A DNA stretch of 27,261 nucleotides from Parvibaculum sp049651025 (GTDB taxonomy: Bacteria > Pseudomonadota > Alphaproteobacteria > Parvibaculales > Parvibaculaceae). The stretch lies in assembly GCF_049651025.1 (NCBI RefSeq), contig NZ_JBASBH010000078.1, forward strand, positions 1-27,261, given 5' to 3'. The position numbers and the translations under genes were made by a program. Each line of letters begins with the position of its first letter. Within the stretch, counting starts at the first letter, position 1. Below, piece by piece: positions 13,730 through 22,432 of this stretch. Below the pieces are notes generated by a model. The model did not search any database and had not been told where the DNA came from. It saw only the letters and a list, made by a program, of their open reading frames with translations.

Positions 13730-15424
13730 ATGCGATTCACTCGCGTGAGCTATGCTGCGATTTTTGCGGCTACGGTGTGCTTTTTGGCTTTGCCGACCGG
13801 CAGTTACGCTGCGGAGGCAACGGATCCGGGTCGTACCGGTGACCGGTTGAAGCCCCAGCAGGCGGCGCCGACGGTTGGCGCACCGATCGAAATTCCCGCC
13901 TTGCCCGATCAGCAAGCGCCCGCCAATGCGGATGCGCATCGCTTTACGCTCACAAGCGTTTCCTTCGATGGCAATACGGTCCTTCCCGCTGATGAACTGC
14001 AAGCTCTTGCCAAGGACTATGTTGGCAAGGAAATCACGCTGACGCAGGTTTTCGAACTTGCGGGCCGCGTGACTGCCGCCTATCGCTCGCATGGCTATAT
14101 TCTTGCCCGTGCGATCGTTCCCACGCAGCGCATCAATGACGGCGCGCTTCAGATCAAGGTCGTTGAAGGTTTCATCGACAAGGTGACGGTGGAAGGCGAT
14201 GCGGGCGGCGCGAAATCCGCGCTCGAAGCGCATGGCCAGCGCATTGCCGCGACGAAGCCGCTGACCGCCAGGGCGCTTGAGCGCGAGCTTCTGCTTTCGC
14301 AAGATATTTCGGGCCTGAAAATCCGCAGCGTTCTGACGCCTTCGCAGACCACGCCCGGCGCCGCCGACCTGACGCTTCTCGTCGAGCGCAAAGCCTATGA
14401 CGCCTATCTCGGCGTCGACAATCGCGGGTCCAAATATCTCGGGCCCATCGAAATCACGGGCGCTGCCTTTGCAAATGACGTGTTCGGCACGGCCGGGCGT
14501 CTCGGCCTGACGGCTGTCGTCGCGCCGCAGGGCGGGCCGGAGGTCGCTTTCGGAGCGGTGAGCTTTGACCTGCCTCTGGGCACGGACGGACTGCGCCTCT
14601 TCACCTCGCTCAGCCATACGCGCACCGAGCCGGGCTCGACGCTGAAGACGCTCAACAATCAGGGCAGGTCCACGACCTTCGAGGCCAATCTGTCCTATCC
14701 GTTCATCCGCTCGCGCGACCTCAACGTCATCGCGCAGGGCGGCATCACGAGCCGGGATTCGAGGTCGGAAGACGACTTCGTGAAGCCGCTCTTCAACGAC
14801 CATATCCGCTCGGCCAATGCGGGCGTCTTTGTCAACGCGCTTGATAGCTGGGGCGGTTACTCGACCCTGTCGGCTTCGGTTACGCAGGGCTTCGACGTCT
14901 TCGGCGCTTCCACCATGTCGGACCCGAACCGGTCGCGGACAAATGCTGATGGCACGTTCCATCGCGGCAATCTTGAAGTGACGCATCTCCATCCGCTCAT
15001 CACGAATGTGAATTTGCTGCTGGGCGCTGTCGGCCAGACCTCGTTTGGCGACAGTCTTCTCTCTTCGGAACAGTTTGGTCTTGGCGGTCTCGCTTATGGA
15101 CGCGCCTATGACCCCTCCGAAGTCACCGGCGATCGCGGCGTTGCGGGCAAGGTCGAGCTGCAGTGGAACGCGATCGAGCGCGCCGCTTTCCTCTCGAATG
15201 TGCAGTTCTACACGTACTACGAAGGCGGCACGGCATGGCTCGAGAAGCCCCTGCCGGGCGAGAAGGAGCGCGAGTCGCTCGCTTCTGCCGGGCTTGGCGT
15301 GCGTTTTGCAGCGCTGGATAGGGCGACCGCTTCGATCGAAGTGGCACAGCCATTGACGCGTAGGGTTGCCGCCGAAGGCGACCGGAATGCGCGGATATTC
15401 TTTTCTATCGGAACATCGTTCTGA
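13730..15424 (+). CDS. Two-partner secretion transporter (TpsB; ShlB/FhaC/HecB family)
   Basis: The 564-residue outer-membrane protein exports the large exoprotein encoded next to it. A signal peptide (1-27, GSYAAEA) is followed by a proline-rich linker, a POTRA_2 domain at about 72-154 (FTLTSVSFDGNTVLPADEL through IKVVEGFIDKVTVEG), a second POTRA-like section, and a 16-strand-type barrel from about 215 to the terminal F564. The L6-type motif is present as GRAY (457-460) within LAYGRAYDPSEVTGDRG. ATG 13730 is chosen over an upstream in-frame ATG (13676) because GGGGGGA sits 4 nt before it and the signal peptide starts there. The exoprotein gene follows after 74 bp in the same direction, the classical tpsB-tpsA order. 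Confidence 0.93.
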   Translation: MRFTRVSYAAIFAATVCFLALPTGSYAAEATDPGRTGDRLKPQQAAPTVGAPIEIPALPDQQAPANADAHRFTLTSVSFDGNTVLPADELQALAKDYVGKEITLTQVFELAGRVTAAYRSHGYILARAIVPTQRINDGALQIKVVEGFIDKVTVEGDAGGAKSALEAHGQRIAATKPLTARALERELLLSQDISGLKIRSVLTPSQTTPGAADLTLLVERKAYDAYLGVDNRGSKYLGPIEITGAAFANDVFGTAGRLGLTAVVAPQGGPEVAFGAVSFDLPLGTDGLRLFTSLSHTRTEPGSTLKTLNNQGRSTTFEANLSYPFIRSRDLNVIAQGGITSRDSRSEDDFVKPLFNDHIRSANAGVFVNALDSWGGYSTLSASVTQGFDVFGASTMSDPNRSRTNADGTFHRGNLEVTHLHPLITNVNLLLGAVGQTSFGDSLLSSEQFGLGGLAYGRAYDPSEVTGDRGVAGKVELQWNAIERAAFLSNVQFYTYYEGGTAWLEKPLPGEKERESLASAGLGVRFAALDRATASIEVAQPLTRRVAAEGDRNARIFFSIGTSF

Positions 15425-15474
15425 GTGCGTCAATCGTGGACTGACGAATTGACCGAGGGAAATTTTGAAGGGGG

Positions 15475-15490
15475 AAGGCCTGAGGGCCTT
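15475..15490 (+). promoter_or_regulatory. Hairpin between the ribosome-binding region and start of the exoprotein gene
   Basis: AAGGCC (15475-15480) pairs perfectly with GGCCTT (15485-15490) around TGAG. The best purine-rich ribosome-binding stretch (GAAGGGGGA, 15468-15474) lies just before it and the ATG at 15499 just after, so the fold would bring the two closer or hide the site. It could also weaken read-through from the transporter gene. Function is not shown. Confidence 0.35.
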
Positions 15491-15498
15491 GGGAACAT

Positions 15499-18400
15499 AT
15501 GACTGGTAAGATCTTGAATCAGCGGAAGTATCGGCTCCTCACGTCAACGGCGTTGACACGGCATGTCGCTGCATTTGGTGCAATCGGCTTCGCTCTCAGC
15601 GCAAACTCTGCCTTCGCCCTCGATCCCAACGCCCTGCCGCAAGACCCGAACGTGGTCGGCGGCGCGGCGACGTTCAACCTGTCTGGCCCTGCGACGCTGA
15701 ACGTCAATCAGTCGACGGACCGTACGGTCATCGACTGGCGCAGCTTCGACATCGGTTCGAACGCGACGACGAACTTCATCCAGCCGAACAGCTCCTCGAT
15801 TGCGGTCAACCGCGTCAACAACTCGTCCAACCCGACCGAAATTCAGGGCAACCTGAACGCGAACGGTCAGGTCTGGATCCTCAATGCCAACGGCGTTCTC
15901 TTCGGCAAGACGGCGAAGATCGACGTTGCGGGCATCGTCGCCTCGACGGCGAATATCAGCGTCCAGTCGTTCATGAGCGGCGATACGCGCCTGCAGCTGA
16001 CGGGCGCCGATGGCGGCTCGGTCACCAATGAAGGCAACATCACAGTTGCCGATGGCGGGCTTGCGGCTTTCGTCGCGCCTGCGGTTCGCAATAGCGGCAC
16101 CATCACCGCGCGCGTCGGCCAGGTTGCGCTGGCGGCGGGCACCACCTTCACGCTCGATCTCGCAGGCGACCGCCTCGTCGAAATCGGCCTCGGCGCCGAC
16201 AACGCCATTGTCGACCATTCGGGTCACATCGTTGCAGACGGCAGCACGGTCCAGATTTCGGCGCGCGCTGCCGGCGCTCTCGTCGACTCGGTCGTCAACG
16301 TCTCGGGCACCGTTCTCGCGTCTTCCGCGCATGAAGAAGGCGGCACCATCATCCTCACCGCCGATAACATCACCACGACCGCCGACGCTGTCCTGAAGGC
16401 AGACGCAGGCACAAATGGCGATGGCGGCACGATCTACGGCTATGCCGACAAGCTCGGCAAATATGACGGCACCTTCTCCGCCCAGGGCGGCTCGCAGAGC
16501 GGCGACGGCGGCTTCATCGAGACGTCTGGCGAAACGGTCAATTTCGGATCGGCGCTTTCCGTTAGCGCCTCGGCGGCCAACGGTGCCGCAGGCAAGTGGC
16601 TGATTGATCCGAACGACATCACAATCGACAGCGCGCTCGCGGGCGCTCTGACGGCTTCGCTTACTGGTGGAACAAGCACCGAAGTTTCGACGGCAGGCGG
16701 GACTGGCGGCAATGGCGATATTACGCTCGACACCACGATCAATGCTGCGGCGACCAACGGTGCCGAACTGACTCTTACCGGCCGCCGTGTATCCCGTACC
16801 GGCTCCAATACCGTCAACATCAGCGGCGACGGCGCGCTTATCATCAACGTCAATGCGGTGAACAACACTCCAGTTGGCGGTACGTGGATTCAAGACGCGC
16901 TCAACGTCATCGGAAATGTTACCGGTGCGACCGTCAACGTCGGTGCCGGCACGTATGCCGCGAACAACACGATCAGCAAGGCGAACGTAACTCTCGCGGG
17001 CGCTGATGGCGCGAAAATCGCTGTGGGTGTCGGGCAGACGGGCGTGACGATCAATGCCAGTGACGTAACGCTGAGCGGCTTCGAAATCGCGGGCCCAGTG
17101 TCCGGCAATCAGGCGACGCTTGATTGGACCACGGCGGGCAACAGTTGGGGCGTGTTCGTTACGGGGAAATCGAACAGCAATGTTACGATTACGGACAACA
17201 ATATTCATGATGTCCGCACCGGTATTCTGATTGCCAATAGCGGCGCGAATGGCACGCAGGACACGACGCTAGAGGATGCGGCTTCCGGCACGATCGCCAA
17301 CAACGTGCTTGAAAACACCAAGGGCGGCATCCTTATCCAATATCGCGATGGCCATACTTTTGACATTCACGGCAACTCTGAAGGCGTGAATGGAAATGAA
17401 TGGGGTATCGTCACGGGCCTGCAGAACACCAAGATTGCGAGCGACCCGAGCCTTGCGCGCCAGCAGCAGATTCTCAACTGGGCGACAGACAATGGTGGCA
17501 TGACCGTACTTGACCGTCAGTACTCAACGGCCAACCGCTCGTCGGTAACTGTGGATGCAACGGGTGTGGCTACGGCTGCTGACGATTTCGGCCTCGGAAA
17601 TGGCGTCGGTAATGAGCGCCAGCCGATCAACAATATTCAGGCGGGCGTCGACGCCGTGGTCACTGGCGGCACCGTGAATATTAAGGACGGCACCTATGTC
17701 GTGAATAGTGCGAATGGTTACAGACATGGCCGCCTTGAAATTACCAAGAGCCTGAACCTTGTTGGTCAGAGCGAAGCCGGTACCATCATTGATGGGCGCG
17801 GTGCCGCAACCTACGGCCTTCGCGTTGTATCAGGCGCCAACAATGTCTCTCTCAGTAACTTTACGGTTTGGGGAGCGACGGTTGGCCAGTCCGGGAAGAC
17901 TAACGGCTCAGGCAACCTCGGTTACGGCATTAAAGTTGAAGATGTAAGCGACTTCTCGATTTCGCACGTAACTACGCAAGGCGCGTTCAAATCTGAACTG
18001 GACCTTAACGGCGTGATCAACGCTACGATTGATCACGTCACTGCGAATGGCGCACCGGTTGGTGGAGGAGCTAACACCGGCGGCAACGGTATTTCGATTG
18101 CGGATAGTCAGAACATAACCGTCACGAATACCACGACGCTCAATAACAATTGGGGCGGCATCGCGATCTACCAGTCGAATAGGTCAGGCGGCTACTCCTA
18201 CCAGACGAAAGATATCACTATTGCGGCGTCGAACATTTATGGCGAAGCGAACCCCGTCTATATGGAAGACGAATCCACCACCAATAATTTTGGCGCGGTG
18301 ACGGTCGAAGGCTTTGACTACATCGCTCGCAACACGAATCCGACCGACGCTTACACGTGGTTCCAGAAGACACAGCAGGGCGCTATCGATGTCGCCGTTC

Positions 18401-21400
18401 TGGCTTCGGGCTACGTGCAGGGCTGGCTTGGTTCCGCGGCGAGCAACATCTTCACCGTCGGTTACAACACCGCTGGCACGCAGGCGCTGTCGATTAACAC
18501 GGCGATCAACGCGGCCTCGACGGGCGCAACCGTAAACGTTCTCTCCGGCGTTTATGACCAGGCGGTCACGATCAATAAGGGCCTGACGCTTCAAGGAGCT
18601 GATGCGAACAATCGCGCTCAAGTCACAGGCGGAATTCTGCTTTCCGGTACATTCAGCGATCTCGCGCTCAGAAATCTCTCCGTTACGGGGAACGCTGGCT
18701 CGAACACCGTTATTCGCGGCGGCTCGATTACTAATCTCATCGTGGACAACGTGAAAATTGATGGTCAGAACGCTACGGGCCGCAATGGCTTCATTGGCGG
18801 TCAGTATAGCGGTGATATCTCCATCACGAATTCACAGTTCGAAAACATCAGTGGTGGGTCTGCATTTGATACACGTAGCGGAGCGGGTACCTCCAGAGAT
18901 GGTACACAGATCACAAGCGCGATCTTCTCGGGCAATTTGATCGACAACGTGAAGGGTGGCATCACGTTTCGTCAGCAGGAAGATGGCACTTATAGCGATG
19001 TCACGATTTCCAACAACATCGTGAAGAATATTGGTAGCACCACAAACACTATCGGCGGCATCTTCAAGATTTTCAATGCCGATACGGTGAACTTCGCCAG
19101 CAATGCGATTAGCGACATCGGTACCAATGGCTCTGTGTCGAGCGATGGCGTGCATTACGGCGCCGCCCTCCTTACGCGAGGCGTTAACGAGCTTAATGTC
19201 GCGGACAACATCTTCACAAATGTCCATATGGCGGTGGCTACCGAAAAGGCGAGCGGGGCTGGTGTGAGGTTTGCTGCTCCGGGTCAGACGAATTTCACAG
19301 GCAATACGTTCGACAATACAGGCTATGCGTTCTTCATGCCCGGCGACGCCGCCGATGGCGGCAATGTCACCTTTGGTGCGGGCAACCAGATCAATTCCGG
19401 CGCCGATACCATCCAGTACATTGTCTGGCGCAACAGCAACGCGCTTGACCTGACCAACGTCAAGTTCAATGGCGAACTCGGTTCGGAAATGTCGGACGCC
19501 GAACTTTTCGCGACCGAAGATCTGATCACTCACGGCACTGATCTGGCTTCGTCGGGCCTTGCCACGGTGAAAGCCGGTAACGTCTACGTGACGACCAATT
19601 CGGGCTCGGTGCAGCGTGGCATCGACAAGGTCGCTACTGGCGGAACCGTCAATGTGAATTCGGGCACCTACGGAGCCTTCGGAACGTCGTTTGGCGGCGC
19701 ATCTGATGTGACGATCCAGGCCGCCGACGGCGCGATCATTGATGCTACGGGTCTGACGGGCCGTATCATTGATCTGCGTGCCGACGGCACGACACTGACC
19801 GGCTTCACCATCAATGGTGACGGTGGCGGCGTCGGCGTCTCGATCTCAGGGCAGGGCGTGACGGTGAGCGACAACACGATCAACGGCACGTTGACCGGCG
19901 TTCAGACCACAACCCAATATTCTGCTGGCAATGCAATCATCAGCGGCAACACGATCAATACCGCTTATGGCATCAGCCTGCAGAACACCGGCAACACCGT
20001 TTCGGGCAACACTGTGACGGCATCGATGGAAGGCGTTGGCTTGGCTCAGGGCGCCAACACTTTCACCGGCAACACCTTTGACATCGTCTACGCTGGCGGC
20101 CATGCCCTGCAGTACTATGGTACCGCATCGCCAAATGACCTGAGTGCGTCGGACAATACTGTCAGCATCTCGGGTGGCTCACTGCAGGGTGCCGTCGATC
20201 TGGCTGGCACCGATGGTGACCTCAATCTGGCTGCGGGCAGCTACGGGCTCATCTCAACCCTTTATGTTAAGAATAACGGGCTGACGCTGACAGGCGCAGG
20301 CGAGGGACAGTCCAACATCAGCACAATATCGGCGGGTTATGGCATCTATGTCACCGGCGATGATGTGAAGCTCTCTGACTTCACGTTCAACGGGAACACT
20401 GCTGCTGGCCACTACGCGATCAAGGTTCAGCCGGATACGGGCGTTGCTTCTGATCGGTTGCTGAACTTCACCATAGACAGCGTGACGATCAATGGCTCGA
20501 AGAAGACGGGTCTTGATCTGAACGGCGTTGTGGGTGCCACAATCAACAATCTCACGGTCACCAACACAGCGGCTGGCAACGGCATTGCGCTGACGGACTC
20601 TGCGAATGTGACGATCACCAACGCTGTCACGTCCGGCAATGCCTGGGGTGGTCTGGCGCTTTATCAGACCAACAGGGCTTACGACCAGCAGGTAAACAAC
20701 ATCACGGTCGATGGCACCAACAGCTTTGGCGAAGCAAATCCTGTCTACATGGAAGATGAGTCTGATGGTACGACGGCTTATGGCGGTGCCATTGGCATCG
20801 ACTTCGGAACGGTCAATATCGCTGGTTACACGTTGGCAGGTCACAACGTCGACCCGTCTGACAAGTACACATGGCTGAACAACTCAGTTACGGGTCTTGC
20901 TGACTGGATGCAGGTTAAGGGCGCACTCCTTACAGGCTATGTGACAGGCTGGACGGGTTCTATCTCTGACAGCACCTACTATGTCGGTCACACGACAGGT
21001 GGTGACGCCATGTCGATCAACGCCGCAGTAGCGAACTCCGCAACTGGCAACACGATCAATGTGGCCTCCGGTAGCTATGGCGAAGATGTAGTGGTGACCG
21101 GTGCGCGCAACATAGCTTTCGACGGCTCGACCGTTGACAGCTTCACGCAGAACGTGGCCTCCGCGATTGGCGGAACGGTTTCGGCGGTCAATGGCTTTGT
21201 CCTCAATGCCACGACGCTGCTCTCCAACACGGTGCTGAACGGCAGCGTGACGGCCACGTCGATTGACGGGTCGACGGCGGGCGGTCAGACGCTGACGGTG
21301 AACGGGGGCAATAATGCTCTCGGTTCGCTCGGTGCGACGACGCGCCTTGGCGCAACGTCGATCTCGGGCGCGACGACGCTCAACGGCAGCACCTATGCTG

Positions 21401-22338
21401 CGAACGCGCTGAGCTTTGCCGGTCCGGTCACGCTGACGCAGGCGCTGACCACCTTCAACACGACGATCTCGCCCAGCGCCGCCGGTAACATCACCTTCAC
21501 CGGCAGCATCTTTGGCACCACGGACGGGGCACAGAATGTCGCGTTCATCGCAGGGGCCGGTACGGGCGCTGCCGGGGCCAATGGCGATATCAGCCTGCAG
21601 AATGCCGGCACCGACACCCTTTGGCTCGGTTCGGTGAGTGCGACGGGCGACGACTTCTCCGGCGCGACGGTCTATGTCGGCGGCGATTACAATTCGACGC
21701 TGACCGGCAACCAGGCCTTCACCTCCAACACGCTCCACACCAGAGGTTCGGTGACGAGCACTGTCGGCGGCGACGCAACCGGCCCGATCGTCTCGGGCGG
21801 CAATGTCGATGTGACGGCTGGCGGAAACTTCAACGGCAACGTCACCGCGCCGACTGGCACGGTGTCGGGCAACACGGTGACGGGTACCTTCACCGGCAAT
21901 ACGTTCAATATCCTCGCCGTCAACGGTGTCGATGTGGACGTCTTCGCGACCACGCTCAATCTGACGTCGCCCTCGGGCACGGTGGATGGCACGTTCACGA
22001 ATATCAATACGGGCGGTTCGGGTTCGCTTGTCGTCAACGGCAAGACACGGACGGGCAATCTCGGCACCAATCCGAACCAGATCGTTGTCGAGGGCTATAC
22101 GCTTCCGGCCGGTTCGATCGTGACCCCGTCGGGTGAGATCATTCTGCCGAACGGCATGATGATCGGTCTCGTCAGCCCGCAGGCTGGCCCCGGCGCCACG
22201 GGTTCGAAGCCCAAGATCGTGGTCGTTCACAGCGTCCAGAGGCTCGGCGAGTTGCTGGCTCAGGGCTATGTCGCGATCATCATCGACCTGTCCAAGGACG
22301 AGGACGATCAGGAAGAGATCATCGCTCTGGCGAATTGA
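15499..22338 (+). CDS. Large FHA-like exoprotein/adhesin (TpsA) with repeated beta-helix cassettes
   Basis: The 2279-residue protein starts with a long signal peptide (1-40, ending NSAFA). A TPS secretion domain follows (about 41-300; FDIGSNATTNFIQPNSSS, then GQVWILNANGVLFGK). A WLIDPNDITI segment (about 370) marks the end of the secretion-domain region. From about 460 to 1880 it is a series of right-handed beta-helix modules, each opening with a pattern like xIxxAxxxAxxGxTVNVxxGxY; module starts are near residues 462, 711, 997, 1369, 1560 and 1838. A Ser/Thr/Gly/Asn-rich region and an acidic C-terminus (SKDEDDQEE) without cysteines complete it. It has no anchor, toxin or protease domain that I recognise, so it is most likely an adhesin or surface-layer fibre exported by the adjacent TpsB. 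Mid-section codon use looks less GC-rich than the ends. Confidence 0.93.
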   Translation: MTGKILNQRKYRLLTSTALTRHVAAFGAIGFALSANSAFALDPNALPQDPNVVGGAATFNLSGPATLNVNQSTDRTVIDWRSFDIGSNATTNFIQPNSSSIAVNRVNNSSNPTEIQGNLNANGQVWILNANGVLFGKTAKIDVAGIVASTANISVQSFMSGDTRLQLTGADGGSVTNEGNITVADGGLAAFVAPAVRNSGTITARVGQVALAAGTTFTLDLAGDRLVEIGLGADNAIVDHSGHIVADGSTVQISARAAGALVDSVVNVSGTVLASSAHEEGGTIILTADNITTTADAVLKADAGTNGDGGTIYGYADKLGKYDGTFSAQGGSQSGDGGFIETSGETVNFGSALSVSASAANGAAGKWLIDPNDITIDSALAGALTASLTGGTSTEVSTAGGTGGNGDITLDTTINAAATNGAELTLTGRRVSRTGSNTVNISGDGALIINVNAVNNTPVGGTWIQDALNVIGNVTGATVNVGAGTYAANNTISKANVTLAGADGAKIAVGVGQTGVTINASDVTLSGFEIAGPVSGNQATLDWTTAGNSWGVFVTGKSNSNVTITDNNIHDVRTGILIANSGANGTQDTTLEDAASGTIANNVLENTKGGILIQYRDGHTFDIHGNSEGVNGNEWGIVTGLQNTKIASDPSLARQQQILNWATDNGGMTVLDRQYSTANRSSVTVDATGVATAADDFGLGNGVGNERQPINNIQAGVDAVVTGGTVNIKDGTYVVNSANGYRHGRLEITKSLNLVGQSEAGTIIDGRGAATYGLRVVSGANNVSLSNFTVWGATVGQSGKTNGSGNLGYGIKVEDVSDFSISHVTTQGAFKSELDLNGVINATIDHVTANGAPVGGGANTGGNGISIADSQNITVTNTTTLNNNWGGIAIYQSNRSGGYSYQTKDITIAASNIYGEANPVYMEDESTTNNFGAVTVEGFDYIARNTNPTDAYTWFQKTQQGAIDVAVLASGYVQGWLGSAASNIFTVGYNTAGTQALSINTAINAASTGATVNVLSGVYDQAVTINKGLTLQGADANNRAQVTGGILLSGTFSDLALRNLSVTGNAGSNTVIRGGSITNLIVDNVKIDGQNATGRNGFIGGQYSGDISITNSQFENISGGSAFDTRSGAGTSRDGTQITSAIFSGNLIDNVKGGITFRQQEDGTYSDVTISNNIVKNIGSTTNTIGGIFKIFNADTVNFASNAISDIGTNGSVSSDGVHYGAALLTRGVNELNVADNIFTNVHMAVATEKASGAGVRFAAPGQTNFTGNTFDNTGYAFFMPGDAADGGNVTFGAGNQINSGADTIQYIVWRNSNALDLTNVKFNGELGSEMSDAELFATEDLITHGTDLASSGLATVKAGNVYVTTNSGSVQRGIDKVATGGTVNVNSGTYGAFGTSFGGASDVTIQAADGAIIDATGLTGRIIDLRADGTTLTGFTINGDGGGVGVSISGQGVTVSDNTINGTLTGVQTTTQYSAGNAIISGNTINTAYGISLQNTGNTVSGNTVTASMEGVGLAQGANTFTGNTFDIVYAGGHALQYYGTASPNDLSASDNTVSISGGSLQGAVDLAGTDGDLNLAAGSYGLISTLYVKNNGLTLTGAGEGQSNISTISAGYGIYVTGDDVKLSDFTFNGNTAAGHYAIKVQPDTGVASDRLLNFTIDSVTINGSKKTGLDLNGVVGATINNLTVTNTAAGNGIALTDSANVTITNAVTSGNAWGGLALYQTNRAYDQQVNNITVDGTNSFGEANPVYMEDESDGTTAYGGAIGIDFGTVNIAGYTLAGHNVDPSDKYTWLNNSVTGLADWMQVKGALLTGYVTGWTGSISDSTYYVGHTTGGDAMSINAAVANSATGNTINVASGSYGEDVVVTGARNIAFDGSTVDSFTQNVASAIGGTVSAVNGFVLNATTLLSNTVLNGSVTATSIDGSTAGGQTLTVNGGNNALGSLGATTRLGATSISGATTLNGSTYAANALSFAGPVTLTQALTTFNTTISPSAAGNITFTGSIFGTTDGAQNVAFIAGAGTGAAGANGDISLQNAGTDTLWLGSVSATGDDFSGATVYVGGDYNSTLTGNQAFTSNTLHTRGSVTSTVGGDATGPIVSGGNVDVTAGGNFNGNVTAPTGTVSGNTVTGTFTGNTFNILAVNGVDVDVFATTLNLTSPSGTVDGTFTNINTGGSGSLVVNGKTRTGNLGTNPNQIVVEGYTLPAGSIVTPSGEIILPNGMMIGLVSPQAGPGATGSKPKIVVVHSVQRLGELLAQGYVAIIIDLSKDEDDQEEIIALAN
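17746..18603 (+). repeat. Beta-helix cassette copy 1 in the TpsA protein
   Basis: Residues about 750-1035 share an ordered set of landmarks with residues about 1592-1878: LDLNGV(I/V)xATI, NGI(S/A)(I/L)xDS, WGG(I/L)A(I/L)YQ(S/T)NR, GEANPVYMEDES, a DxYTW segment, a GYVxGW(L/T)GS segment, and SIN(T/A)A(I/V) leading into a G(V/S)Y motif. This is a large internal duplication at protein level; the DNA copies are diverged. Confidence 0.85.
20272..21132 (+). repeat. Beta-helix cassette copy 2 in the TpsA protein
   Basis: This is the second copy of the cassette at 17746-18603. The longest identical protein block is GEANPVYMEDES. The two copies are separated by about 550 residues of other beta-helix modules, so they are not a simple tandem repeat. 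Confidence 0.85.
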
Positions 22339-22368
22339 TCCGGCGGCTCTTCGGAGCCCATGCATAAG

Positions 22369-22401
22369 AAAACGCCGCAGCAAAAGCTGCGGCGTTTTTG
22401 T
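22369..22401 (+). terminator. Rho-independent terminator after the TpsA gene
   Basis: AACGCCGCAGC (22371-22381) pairs perfectly with GCTGCGGCGTT (22386-22396) around an AAAA loop, with A's before and T's after. It lies 30 nt past the stop. The flanking A/T runs make it usable on both strands, so it probably also ends the convergent LuxR-type gene. Confidence 0.95.
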
Positions 22402-22432
22402 TTGTTCTTCCGGCTACCGAATTTGTGAAGCG

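Noticed and set aside
13727..15433. Long antisense open frame (568 codons, minus strand) across the TpsB gene
   Set aside because: Arg/Ala/Gly-rich translation without domains; the plus-strand TpsB is complete from signal peptide to terminal Phe.
15544..22383. Antisense open frames across the exoprotein gene (e.g. 15544-17208 and 20884-22383)
   Set aside because: Repetitive coding DNA keeps the reverse frames open; translations are Arg/Asp/Ala-rich and show no family features.
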